From: an uncultured Rhizobium sp.
GTDB taxonomy: Bacteria > Pseudomonadota > Alphaproteobacteria > Rhizobiales > Rhizobiaceae
Assembly: GCA_945952315.1 (NCBI GenBank)
Contig: CAMFIE010000022.1
Span: forward strand, 1-64,000
Direction: 5' to 3'
Length of the DNA: 64,000 bases
How positions within the stretch are numbered: the first letter of the stretch is position 1; every line of letters begins with the position of its first letter. Shown here piece by piece: positions 39,448 through 50,551 of the stretch. The position numbers and the translations under genes were made by a program. Below the pieces are notes generated by a model. That model saw only the letters and a list, made by a program, of their open reading frames with translations, ran no database searches and had not been told where the DNA came from.

Positions 39448-40326
39448 ATGACCCTTCTGAAACTGCCAGTTCTGAGCTTATTCGCCTCGCTTTGCCTGGC
39501 GCTTGCGGCAGAGGCGCAGGAGAGTGGCCCGCTTGCCCCCTTCAAGGACGAGCTGTTTTCCGCACAGACGGTGATGGAAAGCCGCGACGGCGGCGATTAT
39601 GAAGTGGTCGATTATCAGGAAATGCGCGACATCAATGGTCGCGACGAGGAACCGGAGCGGCGGGTCAAGCACGCCTATATCGACCTCAAGCCGAAGGCAC
39701 AGCAGCGAGATGAGAGACTGTCGCTCACCTCCGGTCCGCTGGATGTGACCCGCGTTGGCCCATCGCAGGGCGCAAGCTTCACCGTGATCTTCATCCACGG
39801 ACGGGATGGAGACCGCAGGTTGGGCGCGAATGACTATCGTTTCGGCGGCAATTTCAACCGGCTGAAAAATCTCGTGACGCGGGCAGGGGGCGTTTATTAC
39901 GCGCCAACCGTGAAATATTTCGATTATCGCGGCGTTACGCAGATCGCCGATCTGATTGCTGCGTCGAAAGCGGCAAGCGGCGGCAAGCCGGTGATCCTGT
40001 CCTGCGCCTCGATGGGCAGCTTTCTGTGCTGGGGCATCACCCGCGATGCCGGGGCCGTGAGCAATCTCAAGGGCATGCTGGTGATGGGCGGCGCGCCGGA
40101 CCCGGACTTCTTCAAGAGCGCGTTTCACGAGGCGAAACTGCCGCTCTGGTTCACCCATGGCAGCGCCGACAAGGTCTATTCCTACAAGGACCAGACTGAA
40201 ATCTATGACCGGCTGCATGAGAAAAAATACCCGGTCCGCTTCACGCTGTTCAATACCGGCTCGCACGGAACCCCGGTGCGGATGACCGACTGGCGGCGGG
40301 TGCTGAACTGGCTGCTGGTGAAGTAA
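39448..40326 (+). CDS. Exported alpha/beta-hydrolase-like protein
   Basis: A 292-residue protein with a signal peptide (MTLLKLPVLSLFASLCLALAA, cleavage near AEA-Q) and a probable alpha/beta-hydrolase fold: oxyanion-type VIFIHGRDGDRR, nucleophile serine in SCASMGSFLCWG, Asp in THGSADKVYSY and His in NTGSHGTPVRM. It is likely a periplasmic esterase or peptidase-like hydrolase; the substrate is unknown. The atg at 39448 is chosen because it starts the signal peptide; longer frames upstream lie in the parE promoter region. A palindromic repeat element follows the stop. Confidence 0.75.
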   Translation: MTLLKLPVLSLFASLCLALAAEAQESGPLAPFKDELFSAQTVMESRDGGDYEVVDYQEMRDINGRDEEPERRVKHAYIDLKPKAQQRDERLSLTSGPLDVTRVGPSQGASFTVIFIHGRDGDRRLGANDYRFGGNFNRLKNLVTRAGGVYYAPTVKYFDYRGVTQIADLIAASKAASGGKPVILSCASMGSFLCWGITRDAGAVSNLKGMLVMGGAPDPDFFKSAFHEAKLPLWFTHGSADKVYSYKDQTEIYDRLHEKKYPVRFTLFNTGSHGTPVRMTDWRRVLNWLLVK

Positions 40327-40347
40327 CGCTCGGCTCGAACCAGGATT

Positions 40348-40470
40348 GCCCCTCATCCGGCTGCCGCCACCTTCTCCCCATCACGATGGGGAGAAGGACG
40401 CAAGGGGTTAACCTTTTTGCCCCCTTCGCCCCGCCTGCGGGGAGAAGGTGCCGGCAGGCGGATGAGGGGC
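40348..40470. repeat. 123-bp palindromic repeat element (intergenic copy)
   Basis: The ends form a perfect 12-bp inverted repeat, GCCCCTCATCCG (40348-40359) and CGGATGAGGGGC (40459-40470), extending to 32 positions per arm with two mismatches. Inside are CCTTCTCCCCAT/ATGGGGAGAAGG (40370-40397) and a second CCTTCGCCCC/GGGGAGAAGG stem. The layout is the same as the element inside pdhC (21795-21913). It lies between the exported hydrolase and tpiA, 86 bases before the tpiA atg. Confidence 0.88.
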
Positions 40471-40556
40471 ATTAGTCCCGTCAATACCATGCCTCTCCCT
40501 TTCCTTTTCCCGCCCGTTTTGATAGGGCAGGGCCAACGAACCGAAGGACAATCACG

Positions 40557-41327
40557 ATGACCCCTGATGTGCAGCCGCTGGTGGCGGGAAACTGGAAGAT
40601 GAACGGCGTCCGCAATTCGCTGGACGAGATCAAGGCCATGGCGGACGGCGTGAAGATCGCGCTTTCGGAAAAGGTCGAAACCCTCATCTGCCCGCCCGCG
40701 ACGCTGCTTTACGTGGCGACTGCCCTTTGCGATGACAGCCCGCTGATGATCGGCGCGCAGGATTGCCACACGAAGCAGTCCGGCGCCCATACCGGTGATA
40801 TCTCGGCGGAAATGATTGCCGATTGCTTCGGCACGCATGTGATCGTCGGCCATTCCGAACGCCGGACCGATCACAAGGAAAGCGATGCGTTGGTCTCCGA
40901 AAAGGCGGCTGCCGCCTGGTCCGCGGGTCTGGTTGCGATCATCTGCATCGGCGAGACGGAAGCCGAGCGCAAATCCGGCGAGACGCTGAATGTGCTGAAG
41001 CGCCAGCTCGCCGGTTCCGTGCCGGAAGAGGCAACGGCGGAAAACACCGTGATCGCCTACGAACCGGTCTGGGCGATCGGAACGGGTCTTACCCCGACGG
41101 CTGCCGATGTGGCCGAAGCCCATGCCTTCATGCGCAATGAACTTACGGCGCGTTTCGGTGCGGAAGGGGCTGGCATGCGCCTTCTCTATGGCGGCTCGGT
41201 AAAGCCCGGCAATGCGAAGGAGCTGATGGGTGTGGCCAATGTGGACGGTGCATTGATTGGCGGCGCGAGCTTGAAAGCGGCGGACTTCCTCGCCATCTTC
41301 AAGGCTTACGAAGAATTGCTGGGCTGA
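40557..41327 (+). CDS. tpiA: Triosephosphate isomerase
   Basis: Interconverts dihydroxyacetone phosphate and glyceraldehyde-3-phosphate. It has 256 residues in a TIM barrel. The active-site lysine is in [11 protein letters not shown], the electrophilic histidine in VGHSERRTD, the catalytic glutamate in [12 protein letters not shown] and the phosphate loop near [11 protein letters not shown]. It is followed after about 100 bases by secG, a conserved tpiA-secG arrangement. Confidence 0.97.
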   Translation: MTPDVQPLVAGNWKMNGVRNSLDEIKAMADGVKIALSEKVETLICPPATLLYVATALCDDSPLMIGAQDCHTKQSGAHTGDISAEMIADCFGTHVIVGHSERRTDHKESDALVSEKAAAAWSAGLVAIICIGETEAERKSGETLNVLKRQLAGSVPEEATAENTVIAYEPVWAIGTGLTPTAADVAEAHAFMRNELTARFGAEGAGMRLLYGGSVKPGNAKELMGVANVDGALIGGASLKAADFLAIFKAYEELLG

Positions 41328-41423
41328 TCGGGCCTTTGGGCTTGGAATTGCCGCAACGCTCCTGTAAAGACCCCGCAAAACGACTTGTTGCCTCCCGGAT
41401 GGCGGAGGCAGGATTGGACCAAG

Positions 41424-41864
41424 ATGCAGACCGTATTGCTTGTGATTTATCTGATGGTGGTGATCGCGCTGATCGGCGTGGTGCTCATCCAGCGCTCCGA
41501 GGGCGGTGGACTTGGCATTGGCGGCGGCTCGGGTTTCATGTCCGCGCGCGGCACGGCCAATGCGCTCACCCGCACGACGGCCATTCTGGCAACGCTGTTC
41601 TTCGTGCTTGCGCTCTCGATGGGCATTCTCGCCCGCTATGAAAGCAAGCCGACCGATATTCTGGACAAGATCCCGCAGGGTGAAACGGGCCAGAAGGGCG
41701 TTCTGGATTCGCTCGGCGGCGCCAAGCAGCCTGCCGCTCCCGCCACCAATGGTACTGCCGCTCCGGCAACGAATGGTGCCGCTGCTCCGGCAACGAATGG
41801 CACGGCCGCTCCCGCGGCTCCGGCTCCGGATGCGTCGAAGACCGGCGTTCCGACCGGTCAGTAA
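41424..41864 (+). CDS. secG: Preprotein translocase subunit SecG
   Basis: Auxiliary subunit of the SecYEG protein-export channel. It has 146 residues from the atg 41424 (MQTVLLVIYLMVVIALIGVVLIQRSEGGG). Two membrane helices (1-22 and about 53-72) flank the conserved GGGLGIGGGSGFMSARG loop. The C-terminal 60 residues are a low-complexity Ala/Pro/Thr/Asn tail built on 8-residue repeats (AAPATNGT), longer than in E. coli SecG. A terminator follows the stop. Confidence 0.93.
   Translation: MQTVLLVIYLMVVIALIGVVLIQRSEGGGLGIGGGSGFMSARGTANALTRTTAILATLFFVLALSMGILARYESKPTDILDKIPQGETGQKGVLDSLGGAKQPAAPATNGTAAPATNGAAAPATNGTAAPAAPAPDASKTGVPTGQ
41730..41801 (+). repeat. Three 24-bp tandem repeats in the secG 3' end
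   Basis: Three adjacent 24-base units (from about 41730, 41754 and 41778) encode the octapeptide [PTA]AAPATNG. The second and third units share GCTCCGGCAACGAATGG exactly, while the first differs at wobble positions. Such in-frame units are expected to vary in number between strains. Confidence 0.75.
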
Positions 41865-41884
41865 GCATCGGTTTTCTCATCCTG

Positions 41885-41917
41885 TCCGGCAGGCCCAAAG
41901 CCTGCCGGATTTCTTTT
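41885..41917 (+). terminator. Terminator of secG
   Basis: A 10-bp perfect stem TCCGGCAGGC / GCCTGCCGGA (41885-41894 with 41900-41909), 5-base loop, followed by TTTCTTTT. Confidence 0.88.
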
Positions 41918-41952
41918 GTCTGTCTGTCTGCCAGTCCGCTTTGGATAAGTGA

Positions 41953-43638
<1,686 letters not shown>

Positions 43639-43644
43639 TCAGCA

Positions 43645-43670
43645 AAACGCCGCGGGAAACCGCGGCGTTT
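43645..43670. terminator. Bidirectional terminator after pyrG
   Basis: An 11-bp perfect stem AAACGCCGCGG / CCGCGGCGTTT around a gaaa loop, followed by GTGTTTTG on the plus strand. It also lies just past the stop of the convergent gene ending at 43696. Confidence 0.9.
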
Positions 43671-43695
43671 GTGTTTTGATGGGGTGCGATCACCG

Positions 43696-44742
43696 TCAGA
43701 CGACGGCATCAGCCATCATGTCACAGGCCCGTTCGTGGAAAATGTCGTTATATTCATCACCAGCATCGCGGGCGATCAGCATTTCCTTGAGATCCGACAG
43801 ACCGAAGGCAAAGACCAGCTTGCCCTCCTGCCGCAACAGTTCGATGGCTGCCCTGCGCGCGCCCTGATCGAAGCCGGAGCGGGAGATCAGGATGCCGATC
43901 GAACGCTTTGCCTTCGGATGCAGATGGCGGCCTGCGGCGAGAATATCCGGCTGGCCCGCCATTTCCAGACCATTGATGAAATGGAAGGTGAGGAAGCGGC
44001 TGGAGAAATCGGCAACCAGATTGGCCCAGACATCATGCTGCGGCAGCATGCGTGCAACAAGGCAGGGGCGGTTCATGCCGTCATCTGCCGTCATCACCGG
44101 CACCGTGAAGCGCTGAACCTCGCTGCCGAGCAGCAGGCGCGCGGCGCGTTCGCCGACCTGTTCGAATTTCTTCTGGTTTTCGCGGCCGGGCTTCAACTTG
44201 TCCAGCTCGTCGAGAATTTTCGCGCCTTCGCCCTTCAGCTTGCCGCGCGGGGAGGCGGTCTCAAGCTGAACGATCTCCGCATCGAAATGGCCGGGGGCGG
44301 GGGCAATCTCGCGCAGCATATCCGCCAGCGCTTCGGCAAGCGTCGGGGTTTTCAACGCCAGCGAGACGAGTGATCCGAGGCCGAGAAGCTGCACCCCGTG
44401 CCGCTCCGCATCGGCAATCTGCGATTCGGATGGCGTGGCAGTGATCAGCAAGACGGCGTTCTTCGCATTGCGGGTATCGCGGAAACGCTTCAGTTCCTCG
44501 ACGGCCGTGCGGAACAGACCTTCCTCCATCCGCCGCGAGCGGATGAGCTTGGCTTCCACGACCGTGAGTTCGGAATCCGGCGGACGCTTGATCACGAAAT
44601 CGGCTGTGGCCGGAGCCATCTTGCCGGTCTTGTTCTTCCAGCCGGATTCCACCACGATCCCGCCCTCGCGGCCGAGGATCTTCTCGGCAAGCGAGCGGAA
44701 GTTGAGCTGGATTTCCCTGTGCTTCGGGCTGCGTTCCAACAT
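43696..44742 (-). CDS. Putative PD-(D/E)XK nuclease-like protein
   Basis: A 348-residue cytoplasmic protein of no named family I can assign. The N-terminal 130 residues look like a restriction-endonuclease fold: a helix with LNFRSLAEKILG, a strand with Asp48 (ATADFVIKRP), then Glu63-Ala-Lys65 (TVVEAKLIRS), giving the D-x(14)-E-x-K spacing of PD-(D/E)XK enzymes. A charged linker (about 160-195) leads to a C-terminal domain with RSIGILISRSGFDQGARR and LVFAFGLSDLKEML, possibly a second, inactive copy of the fold. It is a single gene between pyrG and moeA with no methylase or partner beside it. It may be a DNA-repair or defence nuclease. Confidence 0.55.
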   Translation of the reverse strand: MLERSPKHREIQLNFRSLAEKILGREGGIVVESGWKNKTGKMAPATADFVIKRPPDSELTVVEAKLIRSRRMEEGLFRTAVEELKRFRDTRNAKNAVLLITATPSESQIADAERHGVQLLGLGSLVSLALKTPTLAEALADMLREIAPAPGHFDAEIVQLETASPRGKLKGEGAKILDELDKLKPGRENQKKFEQVGERAARLLLGSEVQRFTVPVMTADDGMNRPCLVARMLPQHDVWANLVADFSSRFLTFHFINGLEMAGQPDILAAGRHLHPKAKRSIGILISRSGFDQGARRAAIELLRQEGKLVFAFGLSDLKEMLIARDAGDEYNDIFHERACDMMADAVV

Positions 44743-44847
44743 AGGCCCTCTCCGTGGCTGGAATCAACGCCAACCCAGAATAGCCCGGTGCGCACGAGCG
44801 TCCAGAAACTCTAATTGTTAATCACAGTTATACAGTGAAATTGTGCA

Positions 44848-46068
44848 CTAGAGCGAGGACGGATGCAGCAACAGCACCGGACAGGGCATGCCTGCGGGCA
44901 GTTCCGGGGCATGGGCCGGGCGGATGATCAGGCAATCGGCCTGGCTGAACTGCTTCATCAGCGAGGAATCCTGCTTGCCGAAGCTTTCCACCAGAAGCCG
45001 TCCCGAGGCTTCGCGGATCAGCCGGGCGCGGACATAGTCCTGCCGGTGATCATTGGCGGGCAGGGCAGTGGCGGTCACGGCGCTGACTTCCCGGCGGGCG
45101 GCGGGCCGATGCGAAAGCTTTGCAAGCAACGGTTCCATGAACAGGAGGGCGCAGACCATGCTGGAAACCGGGTTGCCGGGCAGGCCAAGCACATGCATGT
45201 CAGCGAGGCTTCCGACCATCAGCGGCTTGCCCGGCCGCATGGCGATCTTCCAGAAGTCGAGCTCCATGCCCGCATCCTTCAGCACCGACTGGACGATGTC
45301 ATGATCACCGACGGAAGCCCCGCCCGTGGTGATCAGCACATCGGCGCGGGCGGCACGGGCTTCGGCTATGGCCAGCGATATGGCTTCGCGCCGGTCCGGT
45401 ACGATGCCGAGATCGATCACTTTCGCACCTGCCTGCCGGGCAAGGCTCGCAATCGCAAAGGTGCTGGAAGCGATGATCTGGTTCGGGCCGGGTTCATCAC
45501 CGGGTGCGGCCAGTTCATCGCCGGTCGCGACAATGGCAACCACCGGCTGGCGATAGACCGGAAGGGTGCCGTGGTTCATGCCGGCGGCGACCAGAAGGCT
45601 CGCATAATCGAGCACGCGGCCACGCTCGAGCACCACTTCACCCAAGGTAAAGTCCTGCCCCCTGGGGCGGATGTGACGACCGCGCGTTGTCTTGTAACTG
45701 GTGCGGATCGTGCCATCCTCCAGCCGTTCCACATCTTCCTGAAGCAGAACCGTATCGGCTCCTTCCGGCACGGGCGCGCCGGTGAAGATGCGCACGGCTT
45801 CGCCTTCAGCAACGGTGCCCGGATAGCCGTGACCGGCAGCGGATTCGCCGACGACCTTCAGCGCAGTACCCGCTTCCAGATCGGCATAGCGCACGGCATA
45901 GCCATCCATCGCAGAGGCATCGAACGGCGGCTGGGTAAGGCGGGCGGCGATATCATCGGCCAGCACGCGGGCCTCGGCCTCATGCAGGCCAACCTGTTCC
46001 TGATCGGCAATCGGCGAAACACGGTCCAGCAGCCGCGCAAGCGCGGAGGCGACAGGCAAAAGGCTCAT
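44848..46068 (-). CDS. moeA: Molybdopterin molybdenumtransferase MoeA
   Basis: Inserts molybdate into adenylated molybdopterin to complete the molybdenum cofactor. It has 406 residues. The N-terminal PPFDASAMDGYAVRYAD, the TGAPVPEGADTVLLQED segment and the MogA-like motif ITTGGASVGDHDIVQ are diagnostic, as is LPGNPVSSMVCALLF near the C-terminus. It is last in the minus-strand run ppiD-trpD-trpC-moaC-moeA, 12 bases after moaC. Confidence 0.96.
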   Translation of the reverse strand: MSLLPVASALARLLDRVSPIADQEQVGLHEAEARVLADDIAARLTQPPFDASAMDGYAVRYADLEAGTALKVVGESAAGHGYPGTVAEGEAVRIFTGAPVPEGADTVLLQEDVERLEDGTIRTSYKTTRGRHIRPRGQDFTLGEVVLERGRVLDYASLLVAAGMNHGTLPVYRQPVVAIVATGDELAAPGDEPGPNQIIASSTFAIASLARQAGAKVIDLGIVPDRREAISLAIAEARAARADVLITTGGASVGDHDIVQSVLKDAGMELDFWKIAMRPGKPLMVGSLADMHVLGLPGNPVSSMVCALLFMEPLLAKLSHRPAARREVSAVTATALPANDHRQDYVRARLIREASGRLLVESFGKQDSSLMKQFSQADCLIIRPAHAPELPAGMPCPVLLLHPSSL

Positions 46069-46080
46069 GATCGAACATCC

Positions 46081-46563
46081 TTATGGGTTGCGAAAATCTC
46101 CGGATTTGCCCCCGGTCTTTTCAAGCAGCCGAATGCCGCTGATTTCCATGGCCTTGTCCACCGCCTTGGCCATGTCATAGATGGTCAGACAGGCAACGGA
46201 GACCGCCGTCAGCGCCTCCATCTCAACGCCTGTCTTGCCCGTCAGTTTCGCCGTTGCCTCAACCCGCAGTCCCGGCAGGTTGCGATCCGGCACGATATCG
46301 ACCACCACCTTCGTCAGCATCAGCGGATGGCAGAGCGGAATGAGGCTGGACGTCTGCTTGGCGGCCATGATGCCCGCAAGCCGCGCGGTGCCGATCACGT
46401 CGCCCTTCTTTGCATCGCCCGCAAGGATGATCTCCAGCGTTTCCGGCTTCATCCGCACATGGCCGCAGGCCGTCGCGCTGCGCACGGTCTCGGCCTTGTC
46501 ACCCACATCCACCATATGGGCTTCGCCGGAGGCTGCGATATGGGTAAGGCCGGTTTCGCGCAT
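46081..46563 (-). CDS. moaC: Cyclic pyranopterin monophosphate synthase MoaC
   Basis: Second half-reaction of the first molybdenum-cofactor step, converting the MoaA product to cyclic pyranopterin monophosphate. It has 160 residues from the atg at 46563 ([23 protein letters not shown]). Active-site motifs SLIPLCHPL and [19 protein letters not shown] are present. The start codon shares one base with the trpC stop (TGATG), so translation is probably coupled. A longer upstream frame lies within trpC and is rejected. Confidence 0.96.
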   Translation of the reverse strand: MRETGLTHIAASGEAHMVDVGDKAETVRSATACGHVRMKPETLEIILAGDAKKGDVIGTARLAGIMAAKQTSSLIPLCHPLMLTKVVVDIVPDRNLPGLRVEATAKLTGKTGVEMEALTAVSVACLTIYDMAKAVDKAMEISGIRLLEKTGGKSGDFRNP

Positions 46564-47378
46564 CACTCGGCTGCCTGTGCCGATGTGCCGTTCAGAAGCG
46601 AGCGCGTGGCCGCCGTCACATCCGCCTGCCGCATCAGGCTTTCGCCGACGAGGAAAGTGGTGATGCCGCATTTCTGCATGCGCAGGCAATCCCCGTGGGT
46701 GAAGATGCCGCTTTCGCCTACCAGAAGCCGGTCGGATGGAACCATCGGCGCAAGCGCCTCACTGACCGAGAGGCTGACCTCGAAGGTGCGCAGGTTGCGG
46801 TTGTTGATGCCGACCATCCGCGAGGAAAGCTTCAGCGCGCGCTCCATCTCTGCCGCATCATGCACCTCGATGAGCACGTCCATGCCAAGTGCCAAAGCTT
46901 CGTCTTCAAGCCGCTTTGCCTGATCATCGCTGAGAGAGGCCATGATGAGGAGGATGCAATCCGCACCCCAGGCGCGGGCTTCATGCACCTGATAGGGATC
47001 GAACAGGAAATCCTTGCGCAGCGCTGGCAGCGAACAGGCGTTTCTCGCAGCGGTGAGAAATTCCGGCGCGCCCTGAAAGCTCGGGCCGTCCGTCAGCACC
47101 GAAAGGCAGGCAGCACCCCCCGCCGCATAGGCTTTTGCGAGGACTGGCGGATCGAAATCGGCGCGGATCAGGCCCTTGGACGGGCTTGCCTTCTTGATTT
47201 CGGCAATCAGGCCGAACTGACCGGCGGCCGCCTTGTTCTGCAGCGCCTTGAGAAAGCCGCGCGGCGCTTCCTGGTCCTTCGCCATCGCCTTCAGCTCGGC
47301 AAGCGAAACGCGCGCCTTGGCGGCGGCGATTTCCTCAAGCTTGTAGGCTTCGATCTTTTTCAGAATGTCACTCATCAC
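46563..47378 (-). CDS. trpC: Indole-3-glycerol phosphate synthase
   Basis: Closes the indole ring in tryptophan synthesis. It has 271 residues in a TIM barrel. The phosphate/catalytic motifs [30 protein letters not shown] and [13 protein letters not shown] are all present. The start may be either of two adjacent Met codons (47378 or 47375). It lies 12 bases after trpD and overlaps moaC by one base, a rhizobial trpDC-moaC-moeA operon. Confidence 0.97.
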   Translation of the reverse strand: MMSDILKKIEAYKLEEIAAAKARVSLAELKAMAKDQEAPRGFLKALQNKAAAGQFGLIAEIKKASPSKGLIRADFDPPVLAKAYAAGGAACLSVLTDGPSFQGAPEFLTAARNACSLPALRKDFLFDPYQVHEARAWGADCILLIMASLSDDQAKRLEDEALALGMDVLIEVHDAAEMERALKLSSRMVGINNRNLRTFEVSLSVSEALAPMVPSDRLLVGESGIFTHGDCLRMQKCGITTFLVGESLMRQADVTAATRSLLNGTSAQAAE

Positions 47379-47390
47379 AGGGCCTTCCGA

Positions 47391-48407
47391 TCAATCGGCA
47401 GCATTCGAGGTGGCAACCAGACACTCAAGCGCCCGCGCCGCGCCACCATCCTCCAGAGAATGGCTGGCAATTCGCATCGCATCCTTCAACGTTTCCGCCT
47501 TGCCCGCAACCACAAGCGCGGCCGCGGCATTGCAGAGCGCAATATCGCGATAGGGATTACGGGCACCGTTCAGCACGTCCTTGAGGGCGGCAGCATTGTG
47601 CACGCCATCGCCGCCGCGCAGCTGCTCGAGCGTCGCGACCTCCACGCCAAAATCCGACGGCGTGAGCTGGAAGCTGCGGATCTTGCCGTTCTCCAGCGCC
47701 GCCACTTCCGTCATGCCGGTGGTGGTGATTTCGTCCAGCCCCGAACCGTGAACGATCCAGAGGCTTTCGGAGCCGAGATCCTTCAGCACTTCGGCAAGCG
47801 GCAGTACCCATTTCGCCGCAAAAACGCCGAGCAGGTGATGGCGCGCGCTGGCCGGATTGGAAAGCGGGCCGAGCAGATTGAAGATCGTGCGGGTGCCGAG
47901 TTCGACGCGGGTCGGCCCGACATGGCGCATCGCGGAATGATGCATCTGCGCGAACATGAAACCGATATTGGCCTCAGCGATGCAGCGCGCAATCCGCTCC
48001 GGCCCGATTTCCAGATTGACGCCAAGGGCCGAAAGCGCATCCGCCGTGCCGGATTTCGACGACAGCGCCCGATTGCCATGCTTGGCCACCGGCACGCCCG
48101 CGCCTGCGACGATGAGCGAGGCGAGCGTGGAAATGTTGTAGGTGTGGGTGCCATCGCCGCCCGTGCCGACGATATCCATCGCGTTGGCTGGGGCTTCGAC
48201 CGGCAGCATCTTGGAGCGCATGGTTTCCACCGCACCGATGATTTCATCCACCGTTTCGCCGCGCACCCGCAGCGCCATCAGGAAACCGCCGATCTGGGAT
48301 GGCGTTGCCTCGCCTGACATAAGGATTTCGAAGGCGGCGCGGGCCTCGTCGCGACTCAGCGCCTCGCCATTGGCGGCCTTGGCGATCAGGGGTTTCAGTT
48401 CAGCCAT
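47391..48407 (-). CDS. trpD: Anthranilate phosphoribosyltransferase
   Basis: Transfers phosphoribose from PRPP to anthranilate. It has 338 residues. The PRPP-binding motif [31 protein letters not shown] and the LLGPLSNPA segment are characteristic. It stands between the ppiD-like gene (75 bases upstream on the same strand) and trpC. Confidence 0.97.
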   Translation of the reverse strand: MAELKPLIAKAANGEALSRDEARAAFEILMSGEATPSQIGGFLMALRVRGETVDEIIGAVETMRSKMLPVEAPANAMDIVGTGGDGTHTYNISTLASLIVAGAGVPVAKHGNRALSSKSGTADALSALGVNLEIGPERIARCIAEANIGFMFAQMHHSAMRHVGPTRVELGTRTIFNLLGPLSNPASARHHLLGVFAAKWVLPLAEVLKDLGSESLWIVHGSGLDEITTTGMTEVAALENGKIRSFQLTPSDFGVEVATLEQLRGGDGVHNAAALKDVLNGARNPYRDIALCNAAAALVVAGKAETLKDAMRIASHSLEDGGAARALECLVATSNAAD

Positions 48408-48482
48408 CTCTCTTCCAGCTCCCGGGATCGGATTGATGGGGCCGGGGAGGTCCCCGGCTCTCGGAATTCAAAACGCTGCAGT

Positions 48483-50372
48483 CTAGCGCAGCGTCATGGC
48501 CTGCTGGGCAAGCGCCTGATTGACCGTGACCACATATTCCGTCTGCAGGCGGGAAACCATCTGATCCAGAATGTCATCACCTGCCACCTTGGCAAGACCG
48601 GTTACGTCCTGCTGCGGGGTGAGCGGGTCCGCCTCCGGCGTTTCATCCACCGCCGTCACCTTCATCAGGATCTGGCCGGAGCCATCGGCAGAAAGATCAT
48701 GCGCGACCGTATCGACCGGGCCGGAGAAGGCGGCGGCAATCGCGCCACGGCCAAGCACCGGATCTTCCGCTCCACGGCGAAGCCCGCTCTTGGTTTCCAC
48801 CTGCAGGCCAAGCGCGGCTGCGATATCGGCCAGCGGCTTGCCGGCCTTGACCTGATCGGCAAGTTCCTTGGTCTTTGCCGCCAGCGCCGCAGCCTGCTGC
48901 TCCGCCGTCCAGTCGGCCACAGCCTTGTCCTTCACTTCGGCAAGGGGGCGCTCATGCGCGGGCTTCACATCCACGAGATCGAACCAGACATAGCCATCGT
49001 CTGCGGTGGCAACGGGCGTGGTTTCCATGCCCTGTTCGGTCTTGAATACGGCGTCCAGAAGCTTCTTTGCCTCCGGCAGATCCTTGACCGGATTGCCAGC
49101 CGGATCGAGACCCGACGCATCGACGGCTTCGATGGTAACCGGCTTCAGCTTCAGGTCCGCGCCCACCTGGGCACTCGTCTTGCCCGAAGCGCGAAGATCC
49201 TCAAAGCGATCATGCACATTGAGAACCTCGTCAGCGGCTGCCACCAGCGCCAGTTCCTTGCGCAGCTCGTCCTTTACGGAATTGTAGTCGCGGGCGCTTT
49301 CGGCCTTGATATTTGTGATGCGCATGATCACCGGTCCGAACGAGCCCTCTACGACGCCCGTCGTGCCGCCATCCTTGGTGACTGCAAAGGCAGCATCGGC
49401 AACGGCCTGATCCGGCACCTTGTCCTTGGTGAACTCGCCCAACAGCACGTCTGTCTCGGCCTTGCCCTGATCCTTGACCAGCTGATCGAAGCTCGTGCCG
49501 GATTTCAGTGCCGCCAGCGCAGCATCCGCCAGTTCCTTGCTGGTAAAGGTGAGCTGCTCGATGGTGCGGCTTTCCGGGGTCTTGAAGCTTTCCTTGCGCT
49601 TTTCAAACTCCGCCTTCACCGCATCTTCGGTTACCGAAGCGGGATCAGCCACATCTTCCAGCGTCAGCGGAACATAGGTGAACTTGCGATATTCCGGTGC
49701 CTTGTAACGCTCCTTCACACCGTCGAACCATTTTGCCAGCACATCATCAGACGGGGCCTTGATCGGATCGATATTTGCATTGGACAGGAGAAGATAATCG
49801 ATGCTGCGGCTTTCATCCCGGTACAGGGTCAGCGCATCCACCAAAGTCTTCGATGGCGTAAAGCCATCGGAAACCGCGTCGACGATCTGGCTGCGAACAG
49901 CCACCTTGGAGCGTTCCTGGATATAGTCATCCGGGCGAAGACCGGCATTATGGAGACGGCTGTCAAACAGCTTGCGGTCGAAATTGCCAGCGACGTCCTT
50001 GAAGGCCGGGTCCTCCGAAATCAGCCGGGCGAGGCGATCCTGCGAGAGGCCAAGCTTCATGTCATGCGCCATCTGGTCAAGCGCGGCACCTGCGGAGAGT
50101 TCCGCATAGACCTGCTGTTCCACGCCGAAGGCCTTGGCCTGTTCGGTGGTCAGCTGTGCGCCGAGCTGGCGGCTGAGATTGGCCACCTGCCGCTGATAGG
50201 CAAGCGCGAATTCCGGCACATCGATCTGCTGGTCACCCACGGTCAGAACCGTACGGGAATTGCCGTGCTCCATGCGCTGGGCCGCACCCCAAATGCCAAA
50301 GGATGCGATCAGCAGGATGAAAAGGGCTTTCGCAACCACCGTCTTGGCGGCTTTTCTCAGCAGTTCGAGCAT
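48483..50372 (-). CDS. ppiD: PpiD/SurA-type periplasmic peptidyl-prolyl isomerase
   Basis: Membrane-anchored chaperone/foldase facing the periplasm. It has 629 residues from the atg at 50372 (MLELLRKAAKTVVAKALFILL); a 19-residue upstream extension is rejected. One N-terminal membrane anchor (about 13-30) is followed by a SurA-N/trigger-factor-like helical region, a parvulin-like PpiC domain (about 245-360) and a coiled C-terminal part. It precedes trpD on the same strand, an order I associate with rhizobia. Client proteins are likely exported or outer-membrane proteins. Confidence 0.9.
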   Translation of the reverse strand: MLELLRKAAKTVVAKALFILLIASFGIWGAAQRMEHGNSRTVLTVGDQQIDVPEFALAYQRQVANLSRQLGAQLTTEQAKAFGVEQQVYAELSAGAALDQMAHDMKLGLSQDRLARLISEDPAFKDVAGNFDRKLFDSRLHNAGLRPDDYIQERSKVAVRSQIVDAVSDGFTPSKTLVDALTLYRDESRSIDYLLLSNANIDPIKAPSDDVLAKWFDGVKERYKAPEYRKFTYVPLTLEDVADPASVTEDAVKAEFEKRKESFKTPESRTIEQLTFTSKELADAALAALKSGTSFDQLVKDQGKAETDVLLGEFTKDKVPDQAVADAAFAVTKDGGTTGVVEGSFGPVIMRITNIKAESARDYNSVKDELRKELALVAAADEVLNVHDRFEDLRASGKTSAQVGADLKLKPVTIEAVDASGLDPAGNPVKDLPEAKKLLDAVFKTEQGMETTPVATADDGYVWFDLVDVKPAHERPLAEVKDKAVADWTAEQQAAALAAKTKELADQVKAGKPLADIAAALGLQVETKSGLRRGAEDPVLGRGAIAAAFSGPVDTVAHDLSADGSGQILMKVTAVDETPEADPLTPQQDVTGLAKVAGDDILDQMVSRLQTEYVVTVNQALAQQAMTLR

Positions 50373-50551
50373 CGGGTACCAAACCTCGCAATAGACGCAA
50401 TTTTCCACGCCGCAACGGCGCACAAGCACTGTTCCTTAGAGGAAAGTGAAGCGGAATTGAAGCACTGATATGGGGAAATTGGCCGCTTTGCGCCTGCCGG
50501 CTCACTTTATAAGGAAGCACCAATGCGCAATCGCTCGAACGATACAATCCC

